This document shows positions 1-10,200 of a stretch of 64,000 nucleotides of DNA, in pieces. The translations under genes were made by a program, and so were the position numbers. This DNA comes from SW10 sp965657795 (lineage in GTDB: Bacteria; Verrucomicrobiota; Verrucomicrobiia; Verrucomicrobiales; Akkermansiaceae): positions 68,243-132,242 of the forward strand of contig CBFHQJ010000003.1 of assembly GCA_965657795.1 (NCBI GenBank). Direction: 5' to 3'. The first letter of the stretch is position 1; each line of letters opens with the position of its first letter. The notes under the pieces are model-generated. The model worked only from the letters and a program-made list of their open reading frames with translations, had not been told where the DNA came from and made no database searches.

Positions 1-1
1 T

Positions 2-1504
2 GGTGGAACCGCAATCTCAGAGGTTAAGGTGACAATTACAGGCATTGCGAACCCCATTGATGATGATGTGTTGGCCAAGAACGGAAAGGTTGTTACCTAT
101 ACTCCTAACGAGCTTCTTCGAAATGATGAGTTTGTGGCAACTCCTGGCGCATATATCGACCTTCCTTCATACGGTCTAAGTGGAGGAACATGGACGAATG
201 TTGGAAGCGGTGTCGGTTTCAATGGAACGATCGTCGGATCGATTGTAAACGCTCCGGACCTCACGAGCGGTTTCCAAATGATTGGAGCTGGATCGACTGG
301 AACCAATTTGGGGACCCTCGATCCAATTTCAACTGGTGATGCCACACTTGAGCTTTGGTTTAAGCCGGATGCCGGGCAGACTGGGAAGTCCACTTTGTTT
401 GAAACTGGAGGTAACGGCAATGGATTCTCAATCGTTTTCGATGCTGATACAAACGAAGTGACCGCGAATGTTGATGGTGGAGATGATACTACAGCTAGTA
501 TCGTGGTGACTGCTGGAGGGATTTTAACTTCAGAGTTTAATCAGCTCATCGTCGTCATCCAGCCCAATGCTGGAGATGAAGTTGCTGGATCTCCCCTTGT
601 GTTTGAAGATCTCCTCACGGTTTACGTGAACAACGATCCTCTCGCAGGCTTTGATGCCACTGTTGATGGTTCTGGAGTAAATGCTGCCGGTATTGCCAAT
701 GATTGGGCTGGAACCGATTTAGGCGGATTGAACGCGATCCAGGGGACTACCGCTCTTAATGAAAATTTCCCGGCAACAGCTGGTCAGATAGCAGCGTTTC
801 GGGTTTATAATCGTGTGCTCACTCCAACCGAGATGGCAGCGAACTTCGATAGTGCGAGTAATGCCATTACTGGTGTTAGTTCACAAACCACAGGTGAGGG
901 TGCAGCTGTTACGCTCAATGCTGACGGCACCGTTAGCGTTGACTACACCGGGACTTCTTTGGCGACTGGTTCATCTTTGAGTGATTCGTTCACTTACACT
1001 ACATCAGGTGGAACTGGTTCCGTTAACGTGACCATTCAGGGCAACACCATTCAGGAAGACTGGCGTCTGGCAAACTATGGAAGTATCGACAACACCGGTG
1101 GTGGAGCTGATGCAGCAGTCGCAGCAAATGGTTTGAGCAATCTTGTCAACTTCGCTGCCGATCTTGATCCGAACGCAGCTCCGGGAACTCTGGATGTTAA
1201 CGGAGTCGCTGGAACAATCACGACGCTTGGCCCACCACAAGTTTGGACCGATCCTGCCGATGGGAAAATCTACTTCCGCTACACCCGCCGGACTGATTCT
1301 GCCGCAATTCCTCTGACGCTGACCGAGCAATTTAGCCCGAATGTTGCCGATTACGAGGATAACGTGGTCGCTCCGATCGTGGTGGCAACCGGAACCGGAG
1401 ACAGTGGCGCGGCCATTGAAGCTGTGGTTGTCGAATTCCCGCTGATCCTGCCAGGAAGTGGCCGGAAGGCCCGCTTTGCCCGTCTTCAGGTCGTAGGCGA
1501 GTAG
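2..1504 (+). CDS. LamG-domain surface/secreted protein, C-terminal part (5' end outside window)
   Basis: The reading frame is open to the left edge, so the gene starts upstream. A ConA-like/LamG jelly-roll fold is suggested around residues 75-270, including the phrase TLELWFKPDAGQTGKSTLFE and the later FRVYNRVLTPTEMAANF, which is typical of the end of LamG domains. Two short segments resemble each other: GGT-x-SEVKVTITG at the left edge and GGTGSVNVTIQG about 330 residues later. They mark the ends of repeated Ig-like modules, so the full protein is probably a long multi-module exported protein. The last ~140 residues begin EDWRLANYGS and end with a beta-rich tail, as in many verrucomicrobial secreted proteins. 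The ligand is unknown. Carbohydrate binding is possible from the LamG fold but not shown. Confidence 0.75.
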   Translation, partial: GGTAISEVKVTITGIANPIDDDVLAKNGKVVTYTPNELLRNDEFVATPGAYIDLPSYGLSGGTWTNVGSGVGFNGTIVGSIVNAPDLTSGFQMIGAGSTGTNLGTLDPISTGDATLELWFKPDAGQTGKSTLFETGGNGNGFSIVFDADTNEVTANVDGGDDTTASIVVTAGGILTSEFNQLIVVIQPNAGDEVAGSPLVFEDLLTVYVNNDPLAGFDATVDGSGVNAAGIANDWAGTDLGGLNAIQGTTALNENFPATAGQIAAFRVYNRVLTPTEMAANFDSASNAITGVSSQTTGEGAAVTLNADGTVSVDYTGTSLATGSSLSDSFTYTTSGGTGSVNVTIQGNTIQEDWRLANYGSIDNTGGGADAAVAANGLSNLVNFAADLDPNAAPGTLDVNGVAGTITTLGPPQVWTDPADGKIYFRYTRRTDSAAIPLTLTEQFSPNVADYEDNVVAPIVVATGTGDSGAAIEAVVVEFPLILPGSGRKARFARLQVVGE

Positions 1505-1570
1505 GCTCGGGAAGCATCTGATCAATTCACAAAAATCCACTAGAAATTGGTTCCAACCAAACACACACCA

Positions 1571-2194
1571 ATGGAAACAAAAATAACATCCATCCTGGCA
1601 TTCACAGCCCTGCTGGCCGAGTCTACGATATCTGCCAGCGCGGCGGTAGTCTCCTTTATCGATGAGGATATCGCCATCCCAACGGATTTCGTAGGAGTCT
1701 CGCTCGATCTGGAAACTGGTGCCACGAGTTCCTCGCTCGAGGGACTTTCAGGCGGGGATTTAAACTTCGTGTTCGGTGGCCAGGCCTTCAGTAATGATGC
1801 CGATGAAAATGCTACCGCGCCAAGTTGGCAGCCGGTCCGGGGCAACACAGGGAACAGCGACGTCCTGGAGAATCTGGGAGTCGGAGTTGAAGTGGGTCCG
1901 ACCTCAACTGTTTCAAGCGATTTTGGTGGTTCGACCGACAACTTCGCGAACTTCACCCCTGGTGAGAGAGGCTATGTTGGCTTTTCGCTCATTCTGGATG
2001 ATGGAAATGACACGGTGGCTTACGGTTGGGTGGAAGTGACATTCCAGGACAATGATACACCCGGAGTGATCCACAGCTGGGCCTATGATGACACGGGTGA
2101 TCCGCTCGCAGTTGCTGCGGTTCCCGAGCCGACCCAAAGCGTGTTGATCATCATGGGACTTGCGGCAACGGCCCTGCGTCGTCGGCGATCCTAG
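1571..2194 (+). CDS. PEP-CTERM exported protein
   Basis: This small exported protein has about 207 residues. I place the start at the ATG at 1571 because it is followed directly by a signal peptide (METKITSILAFTALLAESTISASA). The body has no family I recognise. It is acidic and Gly/Ser rich, as expected of an extracellular beta protein. The C-terminus has the full PEP-CTERM sorting signal: VPEP, a hydrophobic segment (SVLIIMGLAATAL) and a terminal RRRR cluster. In known systems such tails are processed by an exosortase and the protein goes to the surface or the extracellular matrix. No exosortase gene is in the window. A strong terminator follows. Confidence 0.85.
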   Translation: METKITSILAFTALLAESTISASAAVVSFIDEDIAIPTDFVGVSLDLETGATSSSLEGLSGGDLNFVFGGQAFSNDADENATAPSWQPVRGNTGNSDVLENLGVGVEVGPTSTVSSDFGGSTDNFANFTPGERGYVGFSLILDDGNDTVAYGWVEVTFQDNDTPGVIHSWAYDDTGDPLAVAAVPEPTQSVLIIMGLAATALRRRRS

Positions 2195-2220
2195 AAACGA
2201 ATAAGATTCAAAAAATCATA

Positions 2221-2253
2221 AGAGATTCGAGTGACCCTCGAATCTCTTTTTTT
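2221..2253 (+). terminator. Rho-independent terminator after the PEP-CTERM gene
   Basis: A perfect 11-bp stem (AGAGATTCGAG / CTCGAATCTCT) with a 5-nt loop runs directly into eight T residues. It ends transcription from the left just before the oppositely oriented holA. Confidence 0.9.
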
Positions 2254-2272
2254 GTCCATGCACCCAAGGGGC

Positions 2273-3337
2273 TCAAGCGGCGCGTTTACCGTCGCAGAGG
2301 CGAATGACGAGTTTGTGCAGGACCATTCTTGGATCTTGTCCCGAAGTCACCAAGGCCTTGTCAGCATCGAGGCAGTCGTTCATCCCTTGCTGTAGCTGGG
2401 GGAGGGTGAAGTTTTTTGCCCCTGCTGAAGCCATTTTAAGCCCCCAGGTATTTACGGTGCCGTCCTTTTTCTTTGGAAGGACGGCTTGAATACCGGCAGG
2501 AGCCCGGTTGGCAGACCCATAGGCTGAGAGCAATTTGGCGAAGAAGAGGTTTCGAACCGTGGGGATGATGGAGGCTTTGATCAGACCTACGGCATTCTCG
2601 TTTTTGGCGATGAGGGAATCGATGAGTTCGATGGCTCGCTTGGCGTTTCTCTTTTCAACGGCGCGAGAGATTTCCCAAATGACGCCCTTGTGGCTCACGG
2701 AAACCATGAGGGTGGCATCGTCGACCGTGACTTCACGGCGGCTGTCACCCAGGTAAAGGTCGATCTTGTCGATTTCGTTGGTGATTTGCCGGGTCTCCGC
2801 TCCGGCTCTTTGGACGAAGAGCTCAAGAGCCTCTCCTTGAATGGTGAGTCCTTTCTCGCCGGCGACTCTCTTGACGATGCGAGCGACTTGTTCTTCCCAG
2901 CCTTCCTTGGAGACGTCGATCTTATCGAAAGACTGGTAGCTCGTATTTTTCTTCGCCCATTTCCCAAAGCGCCGCACTCCATTTATCCCGGTGGCACTTA
3001 GCAGGAAATTTACCCCGTCAGGCAGGTCGTTCTGGAGGACCTCAAGAAGGTTTTCAACGCCAGTCACCGCACGTTCGGCTTCGCTGGTGCGGTCGGTGCC
3101 AAAGAAGTTCGCACCTTTCAGCCAGACAACTTTATTGGCGGCAAAGAGACCCAAGGTTTGGAGGGCTTCAATGGCTTGCGAGCACTTTTGAAAGGCGTCT
3201 TCCGCATTGTCCGCAACACCCTCGATAATTTCGTTCGAAAATTCGTCGCTGCCCGGCGCCTTGAGTTCCTCAAAAAGAGCGGCAGCCTCTTCTGAGACGC
3301 GGCCTTCGTCGGTTCCGGTGATCACGTGAGCGGGCAT
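2273..3337 (-). CDS. holA: DNA polymerase III subunit delta
   Basis: This 354-residue protein matches the length and layout of HolA, the clamp-loader subunit that opens the beta sliding clamp. The N-terminal half is a degenerate AAA+ domain (VVWLKGANFF, then LSATG near residues 70-120). The middle helical region contains the family phrase LxLFVQRAGAETRQITNEIDK. The C-terminal collar follows (AKRAIELIDSLIAKNENAVGLI, then a NLFFAKLLSAY segment). The start at 3337 gives MPAHVITGTDEGR, suitable for the first beta strand. The next gene on the same strand (the 3369-3719 ferredoxin) lies just upstream, so the two may be cotranscribed. Confidence 0.9.
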   Translation of the reverse strand: MPAHVITGTDEGRVSEEAAALFEELKAPGSDEFSNEIIEGVADNAEDAFQKCSQAIEALQTLGLFAANKVVWLKGANFFGTDRTSEAERAVTGVENLLEVLQNDLPDGVNFLLSATGINGVRRFGKWAKKNTSYQSFDKIDVSKEGWEEQVARIVKRVAGEKGLTIQGEALELFVQRAGAETRQITNEIDKIDLYLGDSRREVTVDDATLMVSVSHKGVIWEISRAVEKRNAKRAIELIDSLIAKNENAVGLIKASIIPTVRNLFFAKLLSAYGSANRAPAGIQAVLPKKKDGTVNTWGLKMASAGAKNFTLPQLQQGMNDCLDADKALVTSGQDPRMVLHKLVIRLCDGKRAA

Positions 3338-3368
3338 GGCGCGAGAGTAGTTGGGGCTCGTTTTGAAA

Positions 3369-3719
3369 TCAAGGAGTCACCCTGAGTTCTTCGACGGGAG
3401 CACCGCCAATCAGGTGTTCCTGAATAATACGCTCGAGGTTTTCGGGCGTGCAGGAGTGATACCAGATGGCCTCGGGATAAATGACGGCGATGGGTCCCTG
3501 GGCGCAGATCCGGAGGCAATCGGCCTTGGTCCGGTGCACGAGAGCCTGGGGGCCGCAAAGTTTGAGTTCGTTGAGACGTTTCTTGAGAAACTGCCAGGAT
3601 GCCATCCCTTCGTCGTGTGAGCAGCATTTCGCTTCGGTTGGCGTGGCGCAGAGAAAGATGTGTTTCTTGTATTCATCAAGATTGAGGGCCTTGGCAGTGG
3701 CATTCAGAACGTCGGGCAT
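3369..3719 (-). CDS. Thioredoxin-like [2Fe-2S] ferredoxin
   Basis: This 116-residue protein has the fold and cysteine pattern of the Shethna/NuoE-type (2Fe-2S) ferredoxins. The first cysteines lie in FLCATPTEAKCCSH (residues 23-34) and a later pair in CLRICAQGP (about residues 68-72), followed by the family ending YPEAIWYHSCTPENLERIIQEHL. Such proteins carry single electrons in the cytoplasm; the partner here is not evident. Only about 30 nt separate it from holA, which lies downstream on the same strand. Confidence 0.85.
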   Translation of the reverse strand: MPDVLNATAKALNLDEYKKHIFLCATPTEAKCCSHDEGMASWQFLKKRLNELKLCGPQALVHRTKADCLRICAQGPIAVIYPEAIWYHSCTPENLERIIQEHLIGGAPVEELRVTP

Positions 3720-3781
3720 GGCTTGAAGTAAAGCCCGATGCCCCCGTGGGACGAGGCAAAAATTTTACCCCAAATTAGAAT

Positions 3782-3797
3782 GTGACGACTCCGTGAC
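3782..3797. promoter_or_regulatory. PHO-box-like operator, GTGAC-N6-GTGAC
   Basis: GTGAC at 3782-3786 and GTGAC at 3793-3797 are direct repeats with an 11-bp period. The second copy ends 55 nt before the receptor start codon. Related sites lie before 7270, 12094 and 16491. The spacing equals that of the PhoB half-sites in E. coli (GTCAT-N6-GTCAC). The identity of the regulator is inferred. Confidence 0.6.
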
Positions 3798-3852
3798 ATT
3801 GGTGGGCTTTTTCCGTGGCGATCCTCGGGCTTAGCTCACGCGCTCACAATCT

Positions 3853-6800
3853 ATGCCTCATTTTTATCGACGGATGGTCCCGGTAGCGGGTCTGCTTTTG
3901 ATCCAGCCACTCTCCGGAGACGGGCGGGCCCCTGCGTCCGACCTCGTCAAGAAGGAGGAAACCGAAGAGGAGGATATCCTTCCATGGTTGGGGCGTTCGG
4001 ATTTGTTGGATCCCGTATTGCCGCCCGCTGATCCTGAAAAAGTTGAGGATCCAGAGCAAGGTGATACCCCGGATGCTACCGGGTCGAAAGAGGAGGATCG
4101 GTCCGGAGAAGAGGTTCCCGCGGATCCAGAAAAGACAGAAGAGGGCCTTATCGAAGAGACGGGGGCAGAGCCTATCGGGCCGGGAATTCTTCCGTCACTG
4201 AGTGCCGGCGATGGTCCGGGCGAGGTGAGCGGCACGGTTTCAGATGCCCAGGGAAAGGGCATTGCCAATGTGATCATCACACTTCCTGATCTGGGTGGAG
4301 TGCGGACCCAGACCGGGCCGGATGGATCCTTCCGGATTACCGGGCTGCCGGCAGTTGGAGTGAGAGCCGAGTTTTTAAGAGAGGGCTATCAGTCGAAGGT
4401 GGAAGTCATGCAAATCCGTGAGGATGGAGTGACGGTGTTGACGATCCCTCTTGAGTTGAAGCCGGTGGAGTTGGCTGACGGCGAGTATTTACTCGATACC
4501 GAGGAGGTTGTTTTGGACCCCGTGGAGGAGGAGGAAACCGGCCCCGGAATCATTCCTGATACTGGTCCTGGTTTGGCTGGTGGGGGATTGTCGAAGGACT
4601 TTCTTTCGAAGGCTGGAGCAGGAGATGCGGCGGGTGCGGTTGGAAAAATTTCCGGAGCAAACGTGGTGGGTGGAAAGTTCGTCGTCGTTCGTGGTTTGGG
4701 TGATCGTTATAACAACACCACCTTGAACGGCGGGCTCGTGCCAAGTCCCGAGACTTCGCGGAAGGCGGTGCAGTTGGACTTGTTCCCTTCAAGCGCCCTG
4801 GAAGGAGTGGCGATTAAGAAAACCGCCGGCCCCGGATTGCCGGCTGATTTTGTGGGAGGCTTGGTTCAGCTTCAAACTTTGACCAAAGGGAATGAAGACT
4901 TTTTCAGGGTTAAGGTGGGCACGGCCTTTGACCAAATTACCCAAGGTCAGGGGCGGTTCCTCACCGTGCCCGGTCTTGAGTTCAGCTCTGATCTGAAGCC
5001 TTCAAATCCCGCGCCGCTTCCCACGCTGCGGACGAATGCTTCCGGAGCTGAAGCCCAGCGTCAACGACAGGCTTTTTTCGACGCAGTGAAGTTCCGCCCG
5101 AGGGAAAGCGATCCCAATCTTGATCGAAACATTACCGCTTCGTTTTCCAAGACCTGGGAGCTGAGCGGGAATAGCAGTTTTAACTTGTTGGGAACGATCG
5201 GGAAGAACTCACAGCAGCGTTACCAGCAGTTTGAGCAATCGCGTTTTCAGAATGCCATCCCATTGACGGGTGACATCGGATCGGTCACTTTAAATCCTCG
5301 ATTTGCGGACACCAGCACGCTGAGGCAGCTTGCCGGATTGACCGTCTTTGATGGTCTGGTGGGCAATTTTGTTCAGGAATCCTACACGGACACCGAGGAG
5401 CTGAGTATGCTTCTCTCCGGAAGTCTGAGCATCGGTGATAATCTGGATCTCAATGGAAGCTTCTTTAACTTCCGCTCCGGAAACGCGACCTATACTTTGA
5501 TTGATAACGGCGTGACGAACCTCAGCGATTTTGACATTGATGCAGGGGATTCGCTCGCCCGCGGAGATGTTGTTCTCGAGGGATTTGAGGCAAATAGTTA
5601 TCGTCAAATTTACGACTTGATTTACCGCGAACTCCAGTTTGGTCAGCTTGGAGGAGCCTATCGTTTTGACGATTGGAGGGAAGGGGCGGTTTTAAACTGG
5701 AATGCCTATCACGGTGAGACCAATGAATCATCGCCGAGGAGCTATGAATTATTGGGGTATTTCCTCAGGGAGCAAAACAATGATGTTGATCCAATTTCGG
5801 GAATCTCAATTCCCAACCCTGCAAACATTGCCAATCCCAACAGTTCCAACTTGATTCAGTTCGAGACCGTTGATGAGTCTACTCAATTCAAATTGGATGG
5901 AGTGCTTCCACTCATGGATGCGACTGAAAAAAGGAAGGTGAATCTTGTTGGTGGATTCGGACAGTATCGCCGGGATCGGCGAAGTGACACCACCGCCGCA
6001 ATCATCGCGAGTGGGGGATCACTAACAACGGTTGAGGGCGGAATCGCGGCGACCGACAGACTTTTAAACGACCAGGAAACCGGATCTTCCAATTCTATTC
6101 AATCAACCGCAGGTTTCGTCCCGGGATCTTCGGCTCTTGGGGTGACTCCCACTTACTTTGGTTCGAATCAAATTGATTCCCTCTATGTCGGTCTCGACGC
6201 GGAGTGGGACAGTTGGGTTCTTTTGGGAGGACTGCGATTCGAAGAAGAAACAAGAGCTTTCAGCATTCCGGGAGGGCGGCGCGGGATTTCACAAACCACG
6301 GTTTCAGACGATATTTATCCATCGGTTGAGCTTGGTCGTTTCTTTGGAGTTGATCGAGAGATCAAAGCGACATTGAACTATTCCCAAACAGTAGTGCGCC
6401 CGACTTTCTATGAATTCATTCCTGCAAGGATTTTGGATTTGACCAATCAACGCGTCTTCGTTGGTAATCGCGACCTCCGGGAAACGCAGGCCCAGAACTT
6501 CGATTTCAGTTTGACCTGGAAGCGCGACAAGAATTACGCGGGGATTAATGTCTTCCATAAAATTATCACTGATCCGATTTTTACCATTAACGATCCCTCG
6601 GGAGTTGCCGATCGAACTTTTGTGAACCTCGGTGAGACCGAAGTGTCCGGAATTGAGTTGGAAGGAAGTTATGATCTTGGAGCCGGCTTTTCGGTGACCG
6701 GCAATTTGAGCTTCATTGAAGCCACGGCACAACCAGGTATCGTGACCATCAACCGGCAGGATTTTCTGGGTCAGATTGACCGATTGGAGGGGCAGCCCGA

Positions 6801-7149
6801 TCTTTTGGGGAACTTGATTTTGTCTTGGGAGAATGAAGACATGGGTCTCTCGACCAACTTGATTTACAATTACACCGGCGAGTATCTCACCGTGGCTAGC
6901 CTCGGATTTGTGGGGCAACCCGGATCGGCCCTGCCCAACGAAATTCGTAAACCTTTCCACTCGCTTGATTGGAATATCAGTAAAAAATGGGAAACCAACT
7001 GGGCGGAATATAAGTTGAAATTCCAGGTTCGAAATATCCTGGATTCAGACGTGGAGGTTTCTTACGAGGGGCTGGCCTCCTCGATTGCCCCTGCCGAGGC
7101 GGTCTCACCTGGGCGTGAGTTCGGCCTCACGTTCGAGGCTAAGTTTTAA
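3853..7149 (+). CDS. TonB-dependent outer-membrane receptor with N-terminal carboxypeptidase-regulatory-like domain
   Basis: The protein has 1098 residues. A short hydrophobic leader is followed by about 100 residues rich in Glu, Asp and Pro. A CarboxypepD_reg-like beta-sandwich comes next (about 130-210; GEVSGTVSDAQGKGIANVIITL). The plug follows (about 240-350), with VRGLGDRYNNTTLNG and VAIKKTAGPGLPADFVGG. The rest is a 22-strand-type barrel (DLRETQAQNFDFSLTWKRD, NYSQTVVRPTFYEF) ending in a terminal Phe, which is the normal outer-membrane insertion signal. It imports a substrate using TonB energy. The substrate is not evident from sequence. The operator upstream and the porin-containing TonB operon downstream suggest a phosphorus compound. 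The acidic linker is unusual and may meet the TonB protein in the periplasm. Confidence 0.88.
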   Translation: MPHFYRRMVPVAGLLLIQPLSGDGRAPASDLVKKEETEEEDILPWLGRSDLLDPVLPPADPEKVEDPEQGDTPDATGSKEEDRSGEEVPADPEKTEEGLIEETGAEPIGPGILPSLSAGDGPGEVSGTVSDAQGKGIANVIITLPDLGGVRTQTGPDGSFRITGLPAVGVRAEFLREGYQSKVEVMQIREDGVTVLTIPLELKPVELADGEYLLDTEEVVLDPVEEEETGPGIIPDTGPGLAGGGLSKDFLSKAGAGDAAGAVGKISGANVVGGKFVVVRGLGDRYNNTTLNGGLVPSPETSRKAVQLDLFPSSALEGVAIKKTAGPGLPADFVGGLVQLQTLTKGNEDFFRVKVGTAFDQITQGQGRFLTVPGLEFSSDLKPSNPAPLPTLRTNASGAEAQRQRQAFFDAVKFRPRESDPNLDRNITASFSKTWELSGNSSFNLLGTIGKNSQQRYQQFEQSRFQNAIPLTGDIGSVTLNPRFADTSTLRQLAGLTVFDGLVGNFVQESYTDTEELSMLLSGSLSIGDNLDLNGSFFNFRSGNATYTLIDNGVTNLSDFDIDAGDSLARGDVVLEGFEANSYRQIYDLIYRELQFGQLGGAYRFDDWREGAVLNWNAYHGETNESSPRSYELLGYFLREQNNDVDPISGISIPNPANIANPNSSNLIQFETVDESTQFKLDGVLPLMDATEKRKVNLVGGFGQYRRDRRSDTTAAIIASGGSLTTVEGGIAATDRLLNDQETGSSNSIQSTAGFVPGSSALGVTPTYFGSNQIDSLYVGLDAEWDSWVLLGGLRFEEETRAFSIPGGRRGISQTTVSDDIYPSVELGRFFGVDREIKATLNYSQTVVRPTFYEFIPARILDLTNQRVFVGNRDLRETQAQNFDFSLTWKRDKNYAGINVFHKIITDPIFTINDPSGVADRTFVNLGETEVSGIELEGSYDLGAGFSVTGNLSFIEATAQPGIVTINRQDFLGQIDRLEGQPDLLGNLILSWENEDMGLSTNLIYNYTGEYLTVASLGFVGQPGSALPNEIRKPFHSLDWNISKKWETNWAEYKLKFQVRNILDSDVEVSYEGLASSIAPAEAVSPGREFGLTFEAKF

Positions 7150-7162
7150 ACAATTTCGACAC

Positions 7163-7178
7163 GTAACGAAGTTGTCAC
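7163..7178. promoter_or_regulatory. PHO-box-like operator, GTAAC-N6-GTCAC
   Basis: GTAAC at 7163-7167 and GTCAC at 7174-7178 have the same 5-6-5 layout as the other three sites. The string TGTCACGGAGT here recurs in reverse complement in the operator at 3782. It lies 91 nt before the start codon at 7270, further than the other three copies. Confidence 0.5.
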
Positions 7179-7269
7179 GGAGTTCCGGTTTCTTCCGCCT
7201 CCCGGAACGTTACTTATCCCGCATGGCTCGCATTTCCCTGCCGGGTCCTTACTGAAATTCAGGTTCTTT

Positions 7270-10200
7270 ATGAAACACCAGACAAAACGCCAAACGTTCA
7301 CGCTTTCCGCGCTCTTAGGCTTCGGGCTAGCGAATGTTCTATCGGCAATGCCGACAATTATCCAACCCCCGAACACGATCGATACCGACACGGTTTGGGA
7401 TTCGGACACAAACGACGATGGAGAAATCGATCAAATTTACTATCTCGATGAAGCGATTTTCGTCGGCGATTTCAACGGTGGGGGAACCCGCCCGACACTC
7501 ACCATCACACCGGGCACCGTCATTGCCGCAACCGGATCTTCGTCCGGAACAGACGGCCTCGATGTGGGATCGCTTGTGATTGCGCAGTCCGGAGCAATTA
7601 ACGCCGAGGGAACTGCTGACGCCCCGATCATCTTTACGAGCGCTGCCGAGGCCGAGTTCCTCTACAATGTCGATGTTGACGGAGGTGGCATCAACACCAC
7701 AAAGCCCGATCCGCTCGGCGGCGACGCGGACGGATCCGACGGTGGCCAGTGGGGAGGTGTGATCATTCTTGGAAATGCTCCTATCAACTTCTACAACACC
7801 CCGACGAACAATTTGAACTCGAACGCAGTTGAGGGCTTCGCCCAGAACGCGGCCGGTGATGATATCCTCTACGGAGGTGATGATCCTTCCGATAATTCGG
7901 GAATTCTGCGCTACGTTTCAATTCGCTTTGGTGGATTTGAATTCGCCCAGGACGAGGAGATCAACGGTCTGACCATGGGCGGAGTTGGATCCGGCACAAC
8001 CATCGACCACGTCGAAGTTGTTGCCAATACCGACGACGGCTTCGAGTGGTTCGGAGGCACGGTGAATACCAGCCACCTGTTCGCACTCTACTGTCAGGAT
8101 GAGTCCTTCGACATTGACGAAGGACATCAGGGAACGCACCAGTTCTGGTTCGCAGTCCAGTCCAACAGCAGTGACTACGGCACCGAAGCTGATGGCGGAA
8201 ACCGCACCGGAGCCGGCATTAAAACCGGCGAGCCTCTCTCGCTGACCAAGATCTTCAATGCGACCTATGTGGGCGCGACCGGAGATGTGGACGAGTCCGG
8301 AGAAGGAGCAGTGATCGGATCATCCGATAGCTTCCGCATGAAGGACAATTTCGCGGGTCAGTTCCACAACGGAATCTTCACCAGCAGTGGTGACGACATC
8401 TTCCGTATCGACGACGCCTCGACGATTGCCCAGGTGGGAGTGAACCTGAACTTCACCAATAACCTGTTTGGAACACCCGACGACGCGGAGACCAGCAACA
8501 GCGGAAATGCCAATGCTGATGCCGAAGCTGCTCTTCTTGCCCAGGCCGGAAATAAAAGGGATGTTGACGTTCAGTTCAGCGCAGTCACTCGCAACGCAGT
8601 TGGTGAGGTGACTCAAATTGATCCTCGCCCACAGTTGGGATCGCCTGCGTGGACCAACGAGTTGACCGCGGGAGCACCTTGCCCGACGAACTATCGCGGA
8701 GCCTTTGGTCTCGACAACTGGGCCTCTGGTTGGACCTATGCGGATGCCAACGGCCTCTTTGCCGATGCCGGCCCCGCACCACAGGCGATCACCATCGTGC
8801 AGCCCCCCAACACCATCGACACCGATACCACTTGGGATTCGGACAGCGACGATGACGGACGGATTGACACAATCTACTACCTTGATGAAGCCATCTTCGT
8901 GGGAGATTTCAATGGAGGTGGATCCCGTCCGACTCTGACTATTGCACCGGGAACGATTATCGCGGCTACTGGATCTTCCTCCGGAACCGACGGTCTTGAT
9001 GTGGGATCCCTCGTGGTGGCCCAGACTGGAGCGATCAACGCCGAGGGAACTCCCAACGCCCCTATCATCTTCACGAGTGCTGCCGAAGCCGAGTATCTCT
9101 ACAACGTCGAGATCGACGGAGGAGGCATCAATGATGTTAAGCCTGATCCAATCGGCGGCGACGCAGACGGATCCGACGGCGGTCAGTGGGGTGGGGTGAT
9201 CATTCTTGGAAATGCTCCCATCAACTTCTACAACACTCCGACGAACAACCTGAACTCGAACGCAGTTGAAGGCTTCGCCCAGAACGCAGCCGGTGATGAC
9301 ATCCTCTATGGAGGTAACGTCCCCGACGATAATTCGGGAATCCTGCGCTACGTTTCGATTCGCTTCGGTGGATTTGAATTCGCCCAAGACGAAGAGATCA
9401 ACGGTCTGACGATGGCCGGAGTGGGATCGGGAACGACCATCGACCACGTCGAAGTTGTTGCCAACACCGACGACGGATTCGAATGGTTCGGAGGCACGGT
9501 GAATAGCAGCTACCTGTTTGCCCTCTACTGTCAGGACGAGTCCTTCGATATCGATGAAGGTCACCAGGGAACTCACCAGTTCTGGTTTGCGGTTCAGTCC
9601 AACAGCAGTGACTACGGCACTGAAGCCGACGGCGGAAACCGCACCGGATCCGGAGTGAAGACCGGTGAGCCATTGAGCAACACCAAGATCTTCAACGCGA
9701 CCTACATTGGCGCGACCGGAGATGTGGACGAGTCCGGAGAAGGGGCAGTGATCGGATCATCCGACAGCTTCCGCATGAAGGACAACTTCGCAGGTCAGTT
9801 CCACAACGGAATCTTCACTAGCAGCGGAGACGACATCGTCCGTATTGACGATGCTTCCACCATCGCGCAGGTCGGGGTGAATCTGAACCTCACCTACAAC
9901 CTGTTCGGAACACCCGACGACGCCGAGACCAGCAACAGCGGAAACGAGAATGCCACTGCGGAAGCGGCCTTGTTGGCCCAGGCTGGAAACATCAAGGACG
10001 CCACCATCGACTTCAGCCTCGAGATGCGCAACGACGTCGGAGAAGTGGTCAAGATTGATCCCCGTCCAACCGTCGCCACAAGCCAGGCTTGGGGCGGAGA
10101 CCTCCTGGCCGGAGCTCCCGTTCAGGTTCCATATCGTGGAGCCTTCGGAACCGACCTTTGGGTGTCCACGTGGACGTATGCCTCCAAGGAAGGGATAGTT

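Noticed and set aside
8320..9576. Long open frame of 418 codons on the minus strand
   Set aside because: It lies inside the triplicated gene, repeats with the same units (a copy of its start recurs at 7918-8139 and 10324-11058), and has a valine/serine/glycine-rich composition typical of an antisense shadow.
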